Assembly (NCBI GenBank): GCA_025331435.1
Contig: JAIWNI010000021.1
Location: forward strand, 294,548 to 358,547
Reading direction: 5' to 3'
Origin: Choanephora cucurbitarum
Taxonomy: Eukaryota > Mucoromycota > Mucoromycetes > Mucorales > Choanephoraceae
Length of the DNA: 64,000 bases
A program made the position numbers and the translations under genes. Shown here piece by piece: positions 53,983-62,466 of the stretch. Every line of letters starts with the position of its first letter. The stretch's first letter is position 1. The notes under the pieces were generated by a model, which was not told where the DNA came from, did no database searches, and saw nothing but the letters and a program-made list of their open reading frames with translations.

Positions 53983-54189
53983 TTTTCCGACACTTATTTT
54001 CTTCTTTGAACTCAAACCTGTATTTTCTATTTGGTATCTTGATCCATTCGACAGACCCTTCTGATCTTTTAATATAAAGGAATCATTTAACTATCCTTCT
54101 CTGGCTCTTTATGTCATATACATAATGACACATTAGGCTAAATGCTTAAAGTATAAGTTGCAAGTACAACATAACCTCTTTTAGGCTAG
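53983..54189. repeat. Diverged direct repeat, copy A
   Basis: Aligns by eye over about 200 bp with 54413-54653. Shared stretches include ttttccgac/ttttctgac, cctgtatttt/ctgtatttcc, ttggtat, cattcgacag/catttgacag, ttctgatctttta/cttgatctttta, atccttctctggct/atccttctctgact and acctcttttagg/acttcttttaga. Identity is roughly two thirds with indels. Confidence 0.7.
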
Positions 54190-54412
54190 TTGATGTCTTT
54201 GTTTCTTTTTTAATAACAATAACAGCTTTACTATCCCTCCTATTTCTTATAGGTCGTTCTACTTACACATAAAAGCATATCACCCTATTATATTGTCTAG
54301 AGGTACCCTAACATTATATTTATCATTGTAATTCTCTTTCTACAAAACATACCATTCTTCTTTATTCTGCTTTACACTGTTCTATCTATTGTTACGCACA
54401 GGAATTTTTCTA

Positions 54413-54653
54413 TTTTCTGACTTCTATTTGCTTCTCTGAATCCAACTCTGTATTTCCTAATTGGTATTCAACTCATTTGACAGCTCTTCTTGATCTTTTA
54501 TTATACAACAAACTATTGGAATCCTTCTCTGACTTTTCATTCACAATGATTAGAACTTTTGAACATGTATTAATAATCCATTACATGATGGCTCATTAAC
54601 TTGACTGTTTAAATTATTAGTTTACAAGTCCAACATGACTTCTTTTAGAATAG
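54413..54653. repeat. Diverged direct repeat, copy B
   Basis: Partner of 53983-54189, 430 bp further right, in the same orientation. Probably two relics of one ancient element or LTR, or an old tandem duplication. Neither copy resembles the two LTRs at 55115-61805 by eye. Confidence 0.7.
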
Positions 54654-55020
54654 TAAATAAACTCTTTAAATCTTTCTTATTCAAAAAACTTAACTTATAT
54701 CTCTTTTATTTACTTTACACTTGGTTGTACTTTGACATATATTTACTACCTAAATCCACTTATTTGATCAGTTCCCTTGATACTTATTACAGATCATTGT
54801 ACTCTTATATCACATATCTTTGTATTTGTTTACATTACTTTACTCTAAGGTTCGTTACCTAAACAACGTGGTGCTCATTACATATAACCTTGCTGCCTGA
54901 TTGCTCTGTTATATCTCTTTGATTCTCTTTTACAAGTTACTGCAAAAACTATCCTTTGTCCTGTAACACTATCCTTAGTCCTGAAACAACCTACACAGAA
55001 ACGTCTGACTAAAATATAAA

Positions 55021-55032
55021 AAATAAAAAAAA
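55021..55032 (-). terminator. Pol III terminator of tRNA-Arg
   Basis: Read on the minus strand, the mature 3' end of the tRNA is followed directly by a run of eight T then ATTT, the expected RNA polymerase III stop signal. Confidence 0.85.
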
Positions 55033-55105
55033 TGAGGCTACCAGGGGTCGAACCTGGAATCTCCTGATTCGTAGTCAGACGCCTTATCCATTGGGCCATA
55101 GCCCC
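55033..55105 (-). tRNA. tRNA-Arg (anticodon ACG)
   Basis: 73-nt tRNA on the minus strand without intron. The acceptor stem pairs GGGGCTA with TAGCCTC (one G-U), discriminator A. The D arm starts GGCCCAATGG, the anticodon arm is CTGA-CTACGAA-TCAG with anticodon ACG, and the T arm is CCAGG-TTCGACC-CCTGG. It closely resembles fungal tRNA-Arg(ACG). A T-run terminator follows. Its 5' flank is the insertion site of two Ty3/gypsy elements, the nearest LTR starting 9 bp upstream. Confidence 0.97.
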
Positions 55106-55114
55106 TCAACTTAT

Positions 55115-55622
55115 TGTCGTCTTGTTATTCTTTTGTGGATGTTGCCAGTAGGTCACGTGACTATAGAACAAATTAGAGCCAATAAGGTTGCAGGAATAAG
55201 CTTCTAGAAGTAAGTGACGTAGACTGTGTATTATAATGTAAGTCTTTGATTTTATTTAATTTTTCCTTTTCTTTACTTTACCTGTGTATTATAATGTAAG
55301 TCTTTGATAAAGAGCTTATCATTACGAATATCACAGGTATTTATACTTTTCTAGACTACACTAAATATCTATTCTAAATCTAATAAAGAAGGAAGCAATT
55401 AATATCTACACGTCTGATTGATTATGTCTTGCTGATCCTAGAAGAGTCTTGGCTCCAGTTACGGGCACTTGCCTAAACCGTAATAGATTCAATCTCATCT
55501 TCTTCTTTCTTTTATTCAGAATCTGAGGCTTGAATCGTCGTTTGTTTGGATTGTACTGTTGAGGTAGATTGTACTCAACTTCGATAGGCTGTTTATGCTG
55601 TAAGTCGCTATTTTCTACGACA
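55115..55622 (-). repeat. 3' LTR of the intact Ty3/gypsy element
   Basis: 508 bp. Ends with inverted repeats TGTCGT/ACGACA. Contains a perfect palindromic E-box GTCACGTGAC (55152-55161) and a 27-bp direct repeat at 55224-55250 and 55282-55308 (beginning ctgtgtattataatgtaagt), 58 bp apart. The last 72 codons of pol plus stop (to 55406) lie inside it. The six differences from the 5' LTR cluster at 55350-55560. Confidence 0.95.
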
Positions 55623-58600
55623 TTACCCCCCTCCTGGATTGAAGTCCGTCTCTGGACAACAGAAGAAGTAGGCGAAGAAATAGGAAGGGTGACGCGAGTC
55701 GAGGTAGTAACAGAATCGGTGTGAGCAGGAAGCTGAATTTGTGTGGTCTTGTCGGGTGAAGGTTCAGAATCACTAAAGTCTTCAACATCAATATCAAAGT
55801 TGAACTCTGAGTCAGGCAAATCCCAAGCAGAAGGAGGGACGTCCTCATGTGCATCAACAAACAGTTCATCTTCATCAATCAAAGAAGGATTGTTATCAAT
55901 GGGTACAGACTCAATAACAGGAACAGACAAAGAAGGTGGAGAAGGACTGGTAGAAGTAGACAAGTCAACATTCGGACCCAAACGTGAATCAGTAAGTATA
56001 GGATCAACAACTATGCCAACTTCAACTGGATCTATCGGATCAACATCATCGATGGGATCATCAACTGTCACAGTAGGTAGAGGAACAGCAGACGCGAGAG
56101 GAACAGCAGATGCAACCGGATCGACAGAATCCACTGAATCAAGGTTGATATGGTCAGGCAGAGATAAGTCAGTTTCTTGAACATCAAACTGTGCAGGTGA
56201 AACTGGGACATCGACGGTTGATTCGTTATTGGCATCAACAGGCAGACTGACAGGGATGATTGCAGCACGGCCAATGTTGGTCATGACCTTACGCCAGTCT
56301 TGGCGGGCTACTACAGGATCATACCAAGGTTCATTGGAAGTATGGCCATTCGCAATACGTAGTCGATCCACATGTACCAATGACTTGACAGGCTCACCAG
56401 CAAGCGTTTGTAGCTTATAGGTACCATAGTCGGGGAAAGACTGTACAATTATGTAAGGACCTTTATATTGTGGCTCCAAACCATAGCGACCTTCATGGGT
56501 AAGCATGACTTTATCACCGATCTCAAAAGAGGTTTTCTTGATCTCAGAGTCCCATTTTTCTTTGTCTTTCTGTGCCATCGCTTTCATACGGAATTCGGCT
56601 GCAGCTCGATGTTGATCTAGTTCGCCTAATTCACGTGAAGTTATATCGGCTACCGTGCGAGGATCATCAAAGGTTTGCTTATCGATATAGGGTGTGAGTG
56701 AGTCGCCTGGAAGTCGAGGTTCTCGTCCATAAGTAAGGAAGAATGGACTGTACCCAGTAGTAGTATGTACCCTTATGCGAGAAGCCCAAAGTGCAGCATT
56801 AACGAAATCATCCCAACGATGTAGGGCACCATTTACATATTTACGAAGCATGCCCTTAATCACTGCATTGAAACGTTCGACCTTTGAATTCGTGCGAGGA
56901 TGGTATGCCGATGTCAGCTTGTGATGGGTCCCAACACGTTTGAGATACGCATTGACCAACTCACTGTTGAAGTTTGATCCACGATCTGTCAAAATTTCGG
57001 AAGGACAACCGAAACGCATCATTATCTCTTCGTAGATAAAATCGGCAATTGTTTCCTTTGTAGCAGCAGGTACAGCACGGGCAATAGGCCAATTAGTGGC
57101 GTAATCTACAGCCACAAGTAGCCAGCGATTTCCTTTTACCGTTAGTGGTAATTCTCCAATGAAGTCCAAGTGCCACCTATCAAAAGCAGCAGGTACCTTC
57201 AATGGATGCATAACGTCATGGTGAGTATGGCCTGGGCGTCGATTGATTTGGCATGATGGACAGGTTTTGAGCCATTCCTTTAAATCACGTTTCATACTAG
57301 GCCACCAAAAACGAGGCATAAAGATCTTTACCAAAGTTTCAAAACCAGCATGTCCGTTTGATTCATGGTAACGAGCCACCAAATCAGCACGGGAAGCAAA
57401 AGGGACAAAGGGAACAGGTTTCATGTTTTGCTTATCATCAACTGGCACTTTGCAATAAACTCGTCTATCTTGTACAACAAACCTGTCTTTTCGGTCATCC
57501 AAGTATTTGCGCAAAGCAGTTGATTTGACTCTTTCGACGTCCAAGTACAACATCGGCCAATCATTCTGTATAGATTCGGGAGCATCCTTCATGGTCCAGG
57601 TTGCATACAGAAATTCGGGTTCAAGGGAAGTAACAGCTGTTTCTGATTCTGGTCCACCAATCCTTGACAACACATCCGCTGCATTGTTCTCCTTACCAGG
57701 TTTGTACTCAATGGTAGGTGAGTAAAGTTCTAGTTCGTTCATCCAGCGGACTAATCTTGGACTCATTTTGTCTTGCGTTCTTAGGTAGCAGTTTGGCAGG
57801 TGATCGGTCAGAATTTTGTAACCGCCACTGCAACCATCCAAGAAACAGCGCCATGTTCGCAGAGCATGCAGAATTCCCATAAGCTCTCTCTCTTGTGCAG
57901 GGTAATTACGCTCTGCAGAGGAGAACTTTTTAGAGTCATATGCTACCGGATGCCAAGAAGGTGGATCATTGTCATCGGGTTGCAAAAGTACAGCTCCACA
58001 ACCAAAATCAGATGCGTCAGTTTCAACACGGAACGGCTTACTCATATTAGGAGGCTGGAGTACAGGCGCAGAGACCATCAGTTCTTTAATCTTCTCGAAA
58101 CTATTCTGACACTCCTTTGTCCAAACCACAGGACGTCGCTTGGGACCAGTACCCTTGGTTAGGTCGGTCAAAGGGGAGGCAATGGATGCAAATCCGGGGA
58201 TGAACCGACGATAATGTTGTGCGAGGCCAATAAACGAACGAACTTCTTGTACATTGGTGAGCACGGGCCAGGACTTTAAAGTCTCCACTTTGGAACGACT
58301 AGGTAGAATACCTTTATCAGTAATATCAAAACCAACGAAGGTTAATTCCCGCTTGCCAAACTCGCATTTCTTTCCATTGGCAATCAACTCAGCATCTTTC
58401 AATTTTTCCAGTACCATGCGGACATGTTGCTTGTGCTCTTCTAGAGACTTACTGAAGATCAATATATCATCTAAATACACTAAAGCAAACTTGTCGAGGT
58501 AATCGCCTAACACCTTGTTCATCAAACCCTGAAACGTGGGAGGAGCGTTTGTAAGGCCGAAAGGTAGAACTAGGAATTCAAATTGTCCATATCTAGTGTT

Positions 58601-59671
58601 GAATGCGGTTTTGGGTACATCGTCTGGATCAATCCTTACTTGATGATAGCCAGATTTTAAATCTAAGCTTGTGAAGTAGGTTGCACCTTGAAGGCGGTCC
58701 AAACATTCATCGATTCGTGGTAGAGGATGGTTGTTACGGATGGTCACACTATTCAATGCACGGTAGTCAATACACATCCGCATCTCTCCAGATTTCTTCT
58801 TCACAAATAGTACGGGTGCTCCCCAAGGTGATGCACTGGGTCGGATCAAGCCCAATTGCAATAGTTCCTTAATCTGTTTCTGCAATTCATCTAGTTCCGC
58901 GGGACTCATCTTAAAAGGAGGGCGATTGACAGGCTTGGCATCACCCGTATTGATGACATGTGTAACACCACGATCAGGTGGTAAACCAGGTAATTCACTT
59001 TTAAAAACCGTAGAAAATTCTTCTACCAGTTGATTCCAGTACTGATCGTTTTGAACAGAAGGGTGTTTTTCCTTAACTTCTGCGGCATTCAGATACAATA
59101 GGAAACTTTCAGCACCTCTACGAATACTCTTTTCTGCTTGTTTCTTAGAAATTAAGTAGTTCAACTGAGGGCGATCAGAGCGAGAACGGTTGAGAGGAGT
59201 CAGCTTGACCTTCTGTTTCTTATCTTTGCTTTGAATGTACCAAGTATCAGTAGACCATTCAGGTCGAGGGTCAACCTCTTTCAGCCATGTTCGTCCAAGG
59301 ATAACGTCAAACTTGGTAGGGAACACATAAGCAACTACCTTTGTCTTGAAACCTTTCAAGTCTAACATGACTTCGACCTTTTCTTTTATCTCTGTCACTT
59401 CTCCACCAGCGGTTTCAACTTGACGGTCATACACAGGAACAGAAGAGAGAGCATATTTTGCGACAATAGGCGAGACATAGTTCTCACTTGCTCCACTATC
59501 GATCAGCACGTCCAAAGAGGTATTACCCACAGAGCCCTGATACAGAGGTAGTTTGGTAGCTACCACATTGAGTTCAGACAGATACTGAAATTCCTCTTTT
59601 AGATCTTCATTAGGGTGGATAATAGGTACTAGTTCAGTAATCACACCAGTTGTCTGTTCTTCTTGTTCCAT
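55406..59671 (-). CDS. pol: Ty3/gypsy Pol polyprotein (PR-RT-RH-IN)
   Basis: 1421 residues from the first ATG, all domains uninterrupted. The aspartic protease has LIDSGASENYV (Asp58). The reverse transcriptase has LDLKSGYHQVRI and the catalytic YLDD (399-402). RNase H begins FRVETDASDFGCGAVL (547-562). Integrase has an H2C2 zinc finger (HESNGHAGF...CPSCQ) and the D,D-35-E core (WHLDFIGE, ILTDRGSNF, KVERFN), then a GPY/F module (YKGPYIIV); no chromodomain is present. A 280-residue acidic Asp/Pro/Val-rich disordered C-terminus follows. The frame crosses the polypurine tract and ends inside the LTR with a basic tail (NKRRFKPQILNKRKKKMRL). The frame is open upstream to about 59930, so translation may begin by a -1 shift from gag. 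Confidence 0.95.
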   Translation of the reverse strand: MEQEEQTTGVITELVPIIHPNEDLKEEFQYLSELNVVATKLPLYQGSVGNTSLDVLIDSGASENYVSPIVAKYALSSVPVYDRQVETAGGEVTEIKEKVEVMLDLKGFKTKVVAYVFPTKFDVILGRTWLKEVDPRPEWSTDTWYIQSKDKKQKVKLTPLNRSRSDRPQLNYLISKKQAEKSIRRGAESFLLYLNAAEVKEKHPSVQNDQYWNQLVEEFSTVFKSELPGLPPDRGVTHVINTGDAKPVNRPPFKMSPAELDELQKQIKELLQLGLIRPSASPWGAPVLFVKKKSGEMRMCIDYRALNSVTIRNNHPLPRIDECLDRLQGATYFTSLDLKSGYHQVRIDPDDVPKTAFNTRYGQFEFLVLPFGLTNAPPTFQGLMNKVLGDYLDKFALVYLDDILIFSKSLEEHKQHVRMVLEKLKDAELIANGKKCEFGKRELTFVGFDITDKGILPSRSKVETLKSWPVLTNVQEVRSFIGLAQHYRRFIPGFASIASPLTDLTKGTGPKRRPVVWTKECQNSFEKIKELMVSAPVLQPPNMSKPFRVETDASDFGCGAVLLQPDDNDPPSWHPVAYDSKKFSSAERNYPAQERELMGILHALRTWRCFLDGCSGGYKILTDHLPNCYLRTQDKMSPRLVRWMNELELYSPTIEYKPGKENNAADVLSRIGGPESETAVTSLEPEFLYATWTMKDAPESIQNDWPMLYLDVERVKSTALRKYLDDRKDRFVVQDRRVYCKVPVDDKQNMKPVPFVPFASRADLVARYHESNGHAGFETLVKIFMPRFWWPSMKRDLKEWLKTCPSCQINRRPGHTHHDVMHPLKVPAAFDRWHLDFIGELPLTVKGNRWLLVAVDYATNWPIARAVPAATKETIADFIYEEIMMRFGCPSEILTDRGSNFNSELVNAYLKRVGTHHKLTSAYHPRTNSKVERFNAVIKGMLRKYVNGALHRWDDFVNAALWASRIRVHTTTGYSPFFLTYGREPRLPGDSLTPYIDKQTFDDPRTVADITSRELGELDQHRAAAEFRMKAMAQKDKEKWDSEIKKTSFEIGDKVMLTHEGRYGLEPQYKGPYIIVQSFPDYGTYKLQTLAGEPVKSLVHVDRLRIANGHTSNEPWYDPVVARQDWRKVMTNIGRAAIIPVSLPVDANNESTVDVPVSPAQFDVQETDLSLPDHINLDSVDSVDPVASAVPLASAVPLPTVTVDDPIDDVDPIDPVEVGIVVDPILTDSRLGPNVDLSTSTSPSPPSLSVPVIESVPIDNNPSLIDEDELFVDAHEDVPPSAWDLPDSEFNFDIDVEDFSDSEPSPDKTTQIQLPAHTDSVTTSTRVTLPISSPTSSVVQRRTSIQEGGNVVENSDLQHKQPIEVEYNLPQQYNPNKRRFKPQILNKRKKKMRLNLLRFRQVPVTGAKTLLGSARHNQSDV
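55626..55634 (-). promoter_or_regulatory. Polypurine tract of the intact element
   Basis: On the minus strand GGAGGGGGG then TAA directly precedes the 3' LTR start TGTCGT. This primes plus-strand DNA synthesis. It is translated within the pol frame as part of EGGN. Confidence 0.85.
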
Positions 59672-59868
59672 TTCAGTATCGACTTCTTGGAGTACATCTT
59701 CGTCAGTCTCATTACTTTTATCATCACCACGTTCATCATTAGAATAGGGAGTACAATTATCAGTTTTATTCGTATAAGAACATGTACAGCGAGCTATCTG
59801 GGGAGTGTTCTGCGTAGGAAGATTTTCATTGTCTTTACCTAGTTGAGCTTCCTGGTCTTCAACTAGGT

Positions 59869-60699
59869 TTAGTGAAAATCCTGACGAGAGTCCTTGTTCA
59901 ATTCTTGGTAACGTTTTTGCTCCATTTGTCGAATGTCTTCAGTTCTGGTCTTACAAAAACGACGGACATGTCCCATCTTGCCACAATAATGACAACGCAC
60001 ATTAGATCGAGATCTAGATGTCATCGCACTCAGATCCATGGGTTCGCCGGCGTAAGGTCCCCTAGGGGTTGTAGGACGATGATCATTATAAGCGCCAGTG
60101 TTTCTTCTGTAGAAAGATGGATTCTCATGGATTGCGCTGTCATGAGCAATAGCAACACGAATGGCTTCCCTAAGGGTGATTGCTTGTGCTTGTCGTACTT
60201 GCGAACGGGTATCCTTGTTTGACAATCCACGCATAAATTTATCGCAGGTTTCATCTTCAGTGATTCCAGGTATGGCAGCGATAATATCCATGAATCCATT
60301 GACATAGTCGTTCAATGAACCCATTTGGCGGTAGGCAGCGAGTCTATCCCGAGCAAGACGTACAGCGTCATCAGGTCTGAAGAATTCAACGAGTTCTCTC
60401 TTCAAAGATACCCAATCCTGGGGTTCATCATCGGCAGTTTCCAATGTTCGATACCATGTATCTGCACGACCACGAAACAAAGTAACAGCATATCGTTTCT
60501 TCTCGACGGACGACCATCCTTGGAAATCAGTGTACCTTTCAAAAGTACGAATCCATGAATCGATTATCATGGCATCACGAGTACCATCATACGTAGGAGG
60601 TTCGGTTGTGCGGGGAACTCGAGCACCATTATTGTTAGCATTCAATGCTTTTGTAAATTCTTGTATCAACGAGATAATAGCGCTATTTTCACCAGACAT
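59869..60699 (-). CDS. gag: Ty3/gypsy Gag protein
   Basis: 276 residues. The capsid-type Retrotrans_gag region lies at about residues 35-180 (WIRTFERYTDFQGWSSVEKK, TLFRGRADTWYR, LNDYVNGFMDIIAAIPGI, KFMRGL). One CCHC zinc knuckle C-X2-C-X4-H-X4-C is CHYCGKMGHVRRFC near the C-terminus. It ends in a charged tail. The pol frame is -1 relative to gag; the two frames overlap from about 59930 to the gag stop, and pol's first ATG lies about 200 bp beyond that stop. Confidence 0.94.
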   Translation of the reverse strand: MSGENSAIISLIQEFTKALNANNNGARVPRTTEPPTYDGTRDAMIIDSWIRTFERYTDFQGWSSVEKKRYAVTLFRGRADTWYRTLETADDEPQDWVSLKRELVEFFRPDDAVRLARDRLAAYRQMGSLNDYVNGFMDIIAAIPGITEDETCDKFMRGLSNKDTRSQVRQAQAITLREAIRVAIAHDSAIHENPSFYRRNTGAYNDHRPTTPRGPYAGEPMDLSAMTSRSRSNVRCHYCGKMGHVRRFCKTRTEDIRQMEQKRYQELNKDSRQDFH

Positions 60700-60895
60700 A
60701 ACGATTACTTTCAGTTAACAGTAAAAACCAAATAGACAGCACACAGGCAAACAGTATTTCAGCACACAGGCAGTTAAAATTCAATACACAGATAAATAAA
60801 AATCAGCACGAAGGCAATTAGATCAGCACACAGGCAAAGTTTATACAGCACGGAGGCACAGGTAAGCTCCAGTAGGATTTTTCCTAGGATACGAC

Positions 60896-60909
60896 AGGAG
60901 ATGCTACCA
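60896..60909 (-). other. Primer-binding site of the intact element
   Basis: Read on the minus strand, TGGTAGCATCTCCT follows the 5' LTR end after a 2-nt gap. TGG pairs with the tRNA 3' CCA end. The implied primer tRNA ends AGGAGATGCTACCA; it is not the adjacent tRNA-Arg, whose end is TAGCCTCACCA. I could not assign the tRNA identity. Confidence 0.7.
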
Positions 60910-60911
60910 AT

Positions 60912-61419
60912 TGTCGTCTTGTTATTCTTTTGTGGATGTTGCCAGTAGGTCACGTGACTATAGAACAAATTAGAGCCAATAAGGTTGCAGGAATAAGCTT
61001 CTAGAAGTAAGTGACGTAGACTGTGTATTATAATGTAAGTCTTTGATTTTATTTAATTTTTCCTTTTCTTTACTTTACCTGTGTATTATAATGTAAGTCT
61101 TTGATAAAGAGCTTATCATTACGAATATCACAGGTATTTATACTTTTCTAAACTACACTAAATATTTATTCTAAATCTAATAAAGAAGGAAGCAATTAAT
61201 ATCTACACGTCTGATTAATTATGTCTTGCTGATCCTAGAAGAGTCTTGGCTCCAGTTACGGGCACTTGCCTAAACCGTAATAGATTCAATCTCATCTTTT
61301 TCATTCTTTTATTCAGAATCTGAGGCTTGAATCGTCGTTTGTTTGGATTGTACTATTGAGGTAGATTGTACTCAACTTCGATAGGCTGTTTATGCTGTAA
61401 GTCGCTATTTTCTACGACA
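60912..61419 (-). repeat. 5' LTR of the intact Ty3/gypsy element
   Basis: 508 bp; carries the same E-box palindrome (60949-60958) and 27-bp repeats (61021-61047, 61079-61105) as the 3' copy. It should hold the element promoter. Confidence 0.95.
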
Positions 61420-61423
61420 ATTA

Positions 61424-61805
61424 TGTCAATCACATATCAGTACTCGTGCTTGTAAATTCAACTCTCTGTCACTACAATCAATAGAATTTCTCCTACGACT
61501 CATCCACATTTTTAAAGATGCTCTTTATTTATATGAATAAATATGAATTATGTTACCTGTAATATAGAGATATTAAAAGATAAAGATCTTTCAATATCTA
61601 TATTACAGCCTTTTTATATTATTCTAAAACGAGTCCGGACCGGACCGACGCTGTCGCTTTGCCGGGCTGTTTACTGCAAGGCTTGGGCTTGAACTTACGT
61701 TTCTTGTTCGCATTCCAGTTGCGTAGAAACGCAGGGATCTCTTCAGTATTGGCGAAGTCCAAATTTACTTGGTTGCTAAGGCCACCTTCATTTGTCGCCA
61801 TGACA
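61424..61805 (-). repeat. 3' LTR of the decayed element
   Basis: Bounded by TGTCA at 61424 and TGACA at 61801-61805. On the minus strand it is preceded by AGAGGGGGGATAA, a polypurine tract equivalent to that of the intact element. About 382 bp and otherwise unrelated in sequence to the 508-bp LTR. Only 4 bp separate it from the intact element's LTR. Confidence 0.75.
61556..61608. repeat. Imperfect hairpin in the decayed element's LTR
   Basis: Arm ctgtaatatagagatatt (from 61557) is complementary to aatatctatattacag (to 61608) apart from a 2-nt bulge; a loop of about 18 nt contains its own small palindrome aaagatcttt. Confidence 0.8.
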
Positions 61806-61858
61806 TTATCCCCCCTCTTGACCGCTTGTTCGTCTCTGAACAACTTCATGTTCTGCAA
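61619..61858 (-). pseudogene. Pol C-terminal fragment crossing into the LTR (decayed element)
   Basis: 79-codon open frame spanning the polypurine tract (near 61810) and ending at 61619 inside the LTR. Its basic stretch NKKRKFKPKP parallels NKRRFKPQIL at the same place in the intact element. Upstream continuation is frame-broken. Confidence 0.7.
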
Positions 61859-62466
61859 AAGGTTTTGAGATGGTGCTGGGGTGGCGGTGGACTAACATCG
61901 CTTGGTAAGATGGTTGATGGGGCAGTCAACAACAAGGGGCTGGTATGTGTGATGGTAGGCAGTGTTGCAGATGAGGCAGCCGGTGATGAAGTGACATCGA
62001 TCACTTCAACTTGAACATCTGAAGTCGGCAAACTAGCAGGCAGAGGTGATGGATGAGAATCAATGTCCTCATGGGATGATGATGGCTCGTTCAATGACAC
62101 AGATGTCGTAGAGGTCATGTTGACTTCCACTGATTGTTGGTAGACATCAAGTTACAGCTTGATCATGGCCTTGACGAGGGACAACTTGATTGTTAGAGCC
62201 TACATGTTGATGATGGGCTGGCTATAGAGACAAGAAGATCTGTTTGCTTGTTCATCGGACATGTCTTGTACATCTTGATCTGAATCGCTTGTTGATGAGA
62301 CTTCTTGAATTTCAGTATCACGTACAAAGTCAGAAATATCGATGCGTTCATCCACCGTATCCGATGGGTCTTGATTATTTACCTCAGATGCTGAAGACAA
62401 CACATAGGTGAGGCAGTGTCTGATTTTTCAGAGGCTGATGATGATGAGCTCGGTGGTAGTACACTT

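Larger units (their letters stand above)
51877..55032. other. Gene-free AT-rich region downstream of the tRNA gene
   Basis: 3.2 kb with no supported coding frame. The longest frame (54635-54862, 75 codons) is Leu/Tyr-rich and reads T-rich DNA. The right part contains a diverged direct duplication (53983-54189 and 54413-54653). The rest shows no recognisable transposon ends. Confidence 0.6.
55115..61419 (-). mobile_element. Ty3/gypsy LTR retrotransposon, nearly intact (6.3 kb)
   Basis: Complete element with its 5' end on the right. LTRs at 60912-61419 (5') and 55115-55622 (3') are both 508 bp with 6 differences (about 1.2%), all but one of them transitions, so it inserted fairly recently. Gag precedes pol in a shifted frame, with order protease, reverse transcriptase, RNase H, integrase (Ty3 order). 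LTRs begin TGTCGT and end ACGACA. A primer-binding site and a polypurine tract are visible. Flanking 5-mers are CTTAT (55110-55114) and ATTAT (61420-61424), a likely 5-bp target duplication with one mismatch, Ty3-like in size. It lies 9 bp upstream of tRNA-Arg. Confidence 0.96.

Noticed and set aside
54635..54862. 75-codon Leu/Tyr-rich frame
   Set aside because: Low-complexity reading of T-rich DNA overlapping the diverged repeat; no start context or motif.
55743..56180. 145-codon plus-strand frame
   Set aside because: Antisense shadow of the Asp/Ser-rich disordered part of Pol.
59900..59930. Canonical -1 slippery heptamer for gag-pol
   Set aside because: Checked the overlap; A-rich run is not in the right phase and no X-XXY-YYZ heptamer occurs.
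60896..60909. Adjacent tRNA-Arg as primer for the element
   Set aside because: Its 3' end (TAGCCTC-A-CCA) does not pair with the primer-binding site beyond the first few bases.
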